A DNA stretch of 8,515 nucleotides from an uncultured Ruminococcus sp. (lineage in GTDB: Bacteria; Bacillota; Clostridia; Oscillospirales; Ruminococcaceae), in contig CAJKFZ010000110.1 in NCBI GenBank assembly GCA_905199285.1, positions 1-8,515 on the forward strand, in the 5' to 3' direction. This document shows positions 5,371 through 8,515 of the stretch, piece after piece. Under the pieces are notes generated by a model. The model searched no databases. It was given only the letters and a program-made list of their open reading frames with translations, and was not told where the DNA came from. Position 1 is the stretch's first letter. Every line of letters begins with the position of its first letter. Position numbers and translations under genes: made by a program.

Positions 5371-5407
5371 TGCCAGTTTTGCATACTGCTATCAACAGCG
5401 TTTATAC
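5343..5407. repeat. Regulatory cassette repeat, copy 2 (of 2)
   Basis: Direct repeat partner of 4431-4495 (54 of 65 identical by manual alignment). It covers most of the ferredoxin promoter, the shared middle segment GCATACTGC and the upstream dyad. It ends just before the lysR ribosome binding site. Confidence 0.9.
5390..5406. promoter_or_regulatory. LysR-type operator dyad, copy 2
   Basis: TATCAA-N5-TTTATA differs from the perfect copy 1 by one base in the second half-site. It is centred about 64 bp upstream of the predicted ferredoxin start and lies 1 bp before the lysR AGGAGG (5408-5413), so bound regulator could also hinder transcription of its own gene. Confidence 0.65.
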
Positions 5408-5418
5408 AGGAGGTTTCT

Positions 5419-6261
5419 ATGTTAGAATTATATCAGCTCCGCCAACTTGCCGCCTTTGCGGAATACGGTACACTTTCCGAAGCAGCGGAAAAGCTGTTTC
5501 TTTCACAGCCTGCACTGAGCCGAAATATGCGAAAGTTAGAGGAAGACATTGGTGTTCCGCTGTTTGTGCGAAGCCGTAATAAGCTGGAACTCAATGAAAA
5601 CGGCAGACTGACCGCAGAGCTTGCCGTCAAGGCTCTTGCAGAGGTTGACGGTATTGTGCATCAGGTGCAGGAATACGACCGAAGCCGCAGAACGATCTCG
5701 CTCGGTGTCTGTGCGCCTGCACCTGTCTGGAAACTGTCACCGCTGCTGTCACAGTTCTATCCGAATATGTCCATTGTTACGGAAACACAGGCAGAAGATC
5801 ATCTGATAAATGGTCTTTCCAATGGGAAATATCATCTTGCTGTGCTTAGATCCATTCCAGAGGATGGCGATTACCGTTTCATTGAATGTGGCACAGAAAT
5901 CCTGATGTTTTCTTTGCCGACTACACATAAATTTGCAGACAGAGAATCACTCACCTTTGCGGATATGGACGGAGAAAACTTCCTGCGTATGTCCGATGTA
6001 GGCTTCTGGCATGAACTGACCGTGCGAAAAATGCCGAATTCTCGTTTTCTGATGCAAAATGACAGATACAGCTTTGCCGAACTTCTAAGCGCATCTGTAC
6101 TGCCGTCATTCACCACAAACCTTGCGAAAGATTATATGGGCATTTATTCAGATAGGATCGATATTCCCATTGCAGATGATGAAGCAACTGCTGCATACTA
6201 TCTTGTCTGCCTGAAAAAGCAAGCTGCACAATTTGATGTGCTGTTTCAGTATTTACAATAA
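5419..6261 (+). CDS. LysR-type transcriptional regulator
   Basis: The protein is 280 aa with ATG at 5419 and AGGAGG (5408-5413) 5 nt upstream. The N-terminal winged helix-turn-helix is typical: LYQLRQLAAFAEYGTLSEAA (4-23), KLFLSQPALSRNMRKLEEDI (25-44), GVPLFVRSRNKLELNENG (45-62). It is followed by a linker helix and a periplasmic-binding-protein-like effector domain from about residue 92 (TISLGVCAPAPVWKLSPLL). The length is slightly shorter than the usual 290-310 aa. It is divergent from the ferredoxin gene. Two copies of a LysR-type dyad lie upstream of the ferredoxin and aldo/keto reductase genes, so it probably activates both units in response to an unknown small molecule. Its own leader contains one operator, which suggests autoregulation. 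The target assignment is inference from position and repeat architecture. Confidence 0.94.
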   Translation: MLELYQLRQLAAFAEYGTLSEAAEKLFLSQPALSRNMRKLEEDIGVPLFVRSRNKLELNENGRLTAELAVKALAEVDGIVHQVQEYDRSRRTISLGVCAPAPVWKLSPLLSQFYPNMSIVTETQAEDHLINGLSNGKYHLAVLRSIPEDGDYRFIECGTEILMFSLPTTHKFADRESLTFADMDGENFLRMSDVGFWHELTVRKMPNSRFLMQNDRYSFAELLSASVLPSFTTNLAKDYMGIYSDRIDIPIADDEATAAYYLVCLKKQAAQFDVLFQYLQ

Positions 6262-6266
6262 GAGAT

Positions 6267-6293
6267 AAGTCCCTGCTGAATGTGCAGAGACTT
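6267..6293. terminator. Hairpin between convergent lysR and merR genes, probable weak terminator
   Basis: In the leftward RNA this is a 10-bp stem (AAGTCTCTGC with GCAGGGACTT, one G-U pair) with a 7-nt loop, followed by AUCUCUUAUUG. In the rightward RNA the same stem has a C-A mismatch and is followed by GUUUGCU. It fits the leftward MATE-merR transcript better, but the U-runs are poor in both directions. Confidence 0.5.
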
Positions 6294-6316
6294 GTTTGCT
6301 ATGAAGTATAGTAAAC
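6294..6316. repeat. Second inverted repeat beside the hairpin
   Basis: GTTTGCTAT-GAAGT-ATAGTAAAC is a 9-bp inverted repeat with one G-T pair, abutting the first hairpin. TTGACA (6317-6322) and TATAAT (6326-6331) follow with only 3 bp between them, so they cannot work together as a promoter. The role is unknown. It could be part of a terminator pair or a decayed regulated promoter. Confidence 0.4.
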
Positions 6317-6368
6317 TTGACATGGTATAATCATCTTTCATTTCAGTAAATACAATCGTTTTATATCT

Positions 6369-7196
6369 TCATGTACAAATAACAGGAATACTGATCTCCG
6401 TTACAAATTTTTCGGTATCATTGGTGATTCCGTAGTCGATCATTGTAATCTCACGGGAAAATCCACTAATCTCAAGCTTATGCTCTGCAATATAATTGTT
6501 TAGCTTCTGATACTGTTCCGGCACTTCCGCATGACTGCCGTGAAAGCGGACAGACACACAAAGCGTTTCAGGAAGTATCATTGTTTCGCCGTTGAAATGA
6601 TCTTCCTCGTCCAGAATCAGGAAAATGCCGTCATAGCTGTCAAAGCAACTTTTCCGTAGTCTTTCCTCTGAAATGCCGACTCCGACTTTGCCGAGAAACA
6701 CGAGCGCTTCCGCCTGCGTTTCTTCCAGCTTTCTGATCGGAGTTTCCATATCGAGAAAACTGTGAATTTTCAACGAATCTCTGACCCACACAATACGGCA
6801 AGGCTCTTTATGGATTAGTTTCACACTGTCAAACTCTGAATTTTTTGCATCGGCAATCATACGAAGTCGATTATCGATCTTTCTTTCTATGCGTTTAAAT
6901 TTAGCTTGCTTTGCAATTACCACTTCTTTTTGCTGGCGTAATTTTTCTTCGATACGCTCCACATCACGGTTGCCGAGAAAATCTGCAATTTCGGACAACG
7001 GAAGATCGAGGACACGCAGATAACGGATTGTATTCAGAATCTCGAATTGGCGGGCACTGTAATAACGGTAGCCGCTGTCAGAATCAATATGTTCCGGCGT
7101 GAGAAGTCCCACATCCTCATAATGGCGCAGGCTGCTGACGCTGATATGAAACAGCTTTGCTACATCTCCTATTGAAAACAGTTTAGGCATATCCAT
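6369..7196 (-). CDS. MerR-family regulator with GyrI-like effector-binding domain
   Basis: The protein is 275 aa with ATG at 7196. GGAGGG (7209-7204), inside the end of the pump gene, is 7 nt upstream. The N-terminal MerR DNA-binding domain reads FSIGDVAKLFHISVSSLRHYEDVGLL (7-32) with the wing DSGYRYYSARQ (40-50). A helical dimerisation segment rich in Lys/Glu/Arg spans about 78-118. The C-terminal 150 residues resemble the BmrR/GyrI-type ligand-binding fold, ending ITMIDYGI...FVTEISIPV, the usual final strand. Such proteins bind bulky hydrophobic or cationic drugs and activate promoters with long spacers. The start abuts the MATE stop (TAAATG), so the two are co-translated and the regulator most likely controls the pump. 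No MerR operator is visible because the pump promoter lies outside the window. The ligand is unknown. Confidence 0.93.
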   Translation of the reverse strand: MDMPKLFSIGDVAKLFHISVSSLRHYEDVGLLTPEHIDSDSGYRYYSARQFEILNTIRYLRVLDLPLSEIADFLGNRDVERIEEKLRQQKEVVIAKQAKFKRIERKIDNRLRMIADAKNSEFDSVKLIHKEPCRIVWVRDSLKIHSFLDMETPIRKLEETQAEALVFLGKVGVGISEERLRKSCFDSYDGIFLILDEEDHFNGETMILPETLCVSVRFHGSHAEVPEQYQKLNNYIAEHKLEISGFSREITMIDYGITNDTEKFVTEISIPVICT

Positions 7197-8515
7197 TTAC
7201 ACACCCTCCATAACAGTTGCCTTGCTTTTTCGTGTAAGAAGTGCAAAAGCAATAATGCATATGATGACCGAAATCAGCGATCCGGAAGCTGTGGCAAGTC
7301 CCATTGGAAGCAGCGTCGTCGGAAACATTTTGGAGGTCAGATATACGCCGGGAATGCGCATAAGCAGAATAGCGGAGAGATTATGAATGAAAGAGATTCC
7401 CGATTTTCCCACCGCACAGAAATAGCCGCTGAAGCAGAAGTGAATGCCGGCAAAAATGCAATCCCATACATATCCACGCAGGTATTGTCCTCCGAGCCGG
7501 GCGACCTCCGCACCCTCTGCCGTACCTGCGTCGGTAAACAGCGAAACGACAGGCTCTGCAATAAATTGCATTGTAACAGCGACCACAATTCCAAAACCAA
7601 CTGCAAGCATGGCGGCATAACGCAATGTTGCCACTGCTCGCTTAGGTTTGTTTGCTCCGATATTCTGCGCACCAAGTGCAGAAACGGTAGAGAGCATGGA
7701 GGACGGAATCAAGAACAGGAAGCTCATAACCTTCTCTACAATGCCTACCGCTGCCGAATCATTTAGTCCCCGGTGGTTGGCGATAATCGTGATGATGATA
7801 AAGGCAATCTGTATCAGTCCATCCTGAAAGGCAACCGGAACACCGATTTTTAGGATTTGCCCCATGACTAAACGCTGCGGCTTAAAATCGGCTTTGGAGA
7901 CTGAAACGCCCATTTTGCGTTTCAGAATTACAGCAAGAGATACTATAACGCTAATTGCCTGTGAAAGCGTCGTGCCGAGTGCTGCTCCGGCAGGACCAAT
8001 ATGAAACACGCCCATAAACAGGTAATCCAAACCGATATTGGCTGCGCATGCCACAGCAATAAAATACATCGGACTTTTGGAGTCGCCCATACCACGAAAA
8101 ACGGCGCTGATTACGTTGTACGCAGTAATAAAAGGAATACCGATAAAGCAGATGGTAAGATAGTTTACTGTGCCGGGAACAGCGTAAGCAGGCGTAGACA
8201 TGACAGATGTGATTGGTTTCACTAATGCTACAAGAATCACTGTCAACACAACCGATACCACCATAAAGAGTGTGACAGTATTGCCCATGCCATGTGCAGC
8301 TTTTTTCTTATCGTCACCGCCAATAGACTGTCCAATAAAGACCGTAGCACCCATAGCAAGTCCCACGATCATAACCGTCAGCATATGCATAACCTGTGAG
8401 CCAATAGAAACCGCTGTTGTACTGGCAACACCTTCAAACTGACCTATTATGTACAGGTCAGCCATTCCGTACAGCGTTTGCAGCAGATAAGATAAAAAGT
8501 ACGGCAGCGAGAATA
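7197..8515 (-). CDS. MATE-family multidrug efflux transporter (partial, 5' end outside window)
   Basis: The frame is open from the right edge to TAA at 7199-7197, about 438 codons. The N-terminal start is outside: codons before the internal ATG at 8465 read FSLPYFLSYLLQTLYG, matching the first MATE helix, and MADLYIIGQFEG follows directly. Hydrophobic segments recur through the protein (for example MLTVMIVGLAMGATVFIG, VTLFMVVSVVLTVILVALV, IISVIICIIAFALL-like at the C-terminus), consistent with about 12 membrane helices in two bundles. The conserved linker GQSIGG, FRGMGDSKSP and the second-half GAQNIGANKPKRA are typical. It should export cationic or hydrophobic compounds from the cytoplasm, driven by Na+ or H+. 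It is coupled to the MerR gene downstream. Only a few N-terminal residues appear to be missing. Confidence 0.95.
   Translation of the reverse strand, partial: FSLPYFLSYLLQTLYGMADLYIIGQFEGVASTTAVSIGSQVMHMLTVMIVGLAMGATVFIGQSIGGDDKKKAAHGMGNTVTLFMVVSVVLTVILVALVKPITSVMSTPAYAVPGTVNYLTICFIGIPFITAYNVISAVFRGMGDSKSPMYFIAVACAANIGLDYLFMGVFHIGPAGAALGTTLSQAISVIVSLAVILKRKMGVSVSKADFKPQRLVMGQILKIGVPVAFQDGLIQIAFIIITIIANHRGLNDSAAVGIVEKVMSFLFLIPSSMLSTVSALGAQNIGANKPKRAVATLRYAAMLAVGFGIVVAVTMQFIAEPVVSLFTDAGTAEGAEVARLGGQYLRGYVWDCIFAGIHFCFSGYFCAVGKSGISFIHNLSAILLMRIPGVYLTSKMFPTTLLPMGLATASGSLISVIICIIAFALLTRKSKATVMEGV

Noticed and set aside
6317..6331. TTGACA and TATAAT as a promoter
   Set aside because: Only 3 bp separate the boxes, which cannot fit RNA polymerase, and no gene starts suitably downstream on that strand.
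1..8515. CRISPR array, tRNA, rRNA, insertion sequence or phage genes
   Set aside because: No regularly spaced repeats, cloverleaf-like sequence, transposase or structural phage genes were seen on either strand. The only sizeable repeat is the two-copy regulatory cassette.

Overview
The window looks like a chromosomal segment of an anaerobic, low-to-moderate-GC Firmicute, most likely a gut Clostridia member (Ruminococcaceae/Lachnospiraceae type). The reasons are the strong AGGAGG ribosome binding sites on nearly every gene, the compact head-to-tail operons, the family content (EFR1-type flavodoxin/ferredoxin, PPOX-fold flavoprotein carrying two [4Fe-4S] sites, HxlR, MerR-GyrI) and Firmicute-like promoters. 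The genus assignment is inference. No rRNA, tRNA, CRISPR array, insertion sequence or phage gene is visible.

Left module (1-2653): a leftward operon encodes a degenerate metallo-beta-lactamase-fold protein, a PPOX-fold flavoprotein with two [4Fe-4S] motifs, and a zinc-macrodomain ADP-ribose hydrolase that runs off the left edge. The last two genes overlap by ATGA. A divergent HxlR-family regulator (2321-2653) faces it across a 264-bp control region holding one promoter per direction and a perfect 6-bp inverted repeat (GTTACC-N4-GGTAAC). A strong, probably bidirectional terminator (2673-2717) closes hxlR.

Middle module (2718-6261): a rightward LysR-type regulator (5419-6261) is divergent from a leftward EFR1-type flavodoxin-ferredoxin gene (4480-5262). 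That gene is followed by a leftward aldo/keto reductase and a flavin reductase-like gene (3522-4385, 2924-3508). The most informative structure here is a duplicated regulatory cassette of about 65 bp. One copy sits upstream of the ferredoxin gene and one upstream of the aldo/keto reductase. Each contains a 17-bp LysR-type dyad centred near -64, a TTGTAC -35 box and a TATAAT/TATACT -10 box with identical spacing, so one LysR protein probably controls both transcription units. After the flavin reductase gene there is a short, frameshifted remnant of a second aldo/keto reductase.

Right module (6262-8515): a leftward MATE-family efflux pump (running off the right edge) is directly followed, with stop and start codons abutting, by a MerR regulator with a GyrI-like effector domain. 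This is a typical drug-sensing regulator and pump pair.

Together the window reads as a cluster of small-molecule and redox stress modules, each with its own local regulator (HxlR, LysR, MerR). That a common signal links them is inference. Nothing here proves a wholly new system. The best leads are the HxlR/MBL-like/flavo-ferredoxin/Zn-macrodomain operon and the duplicated LysR cassette, one copy of which is built into the 3' end of a coding sequence.
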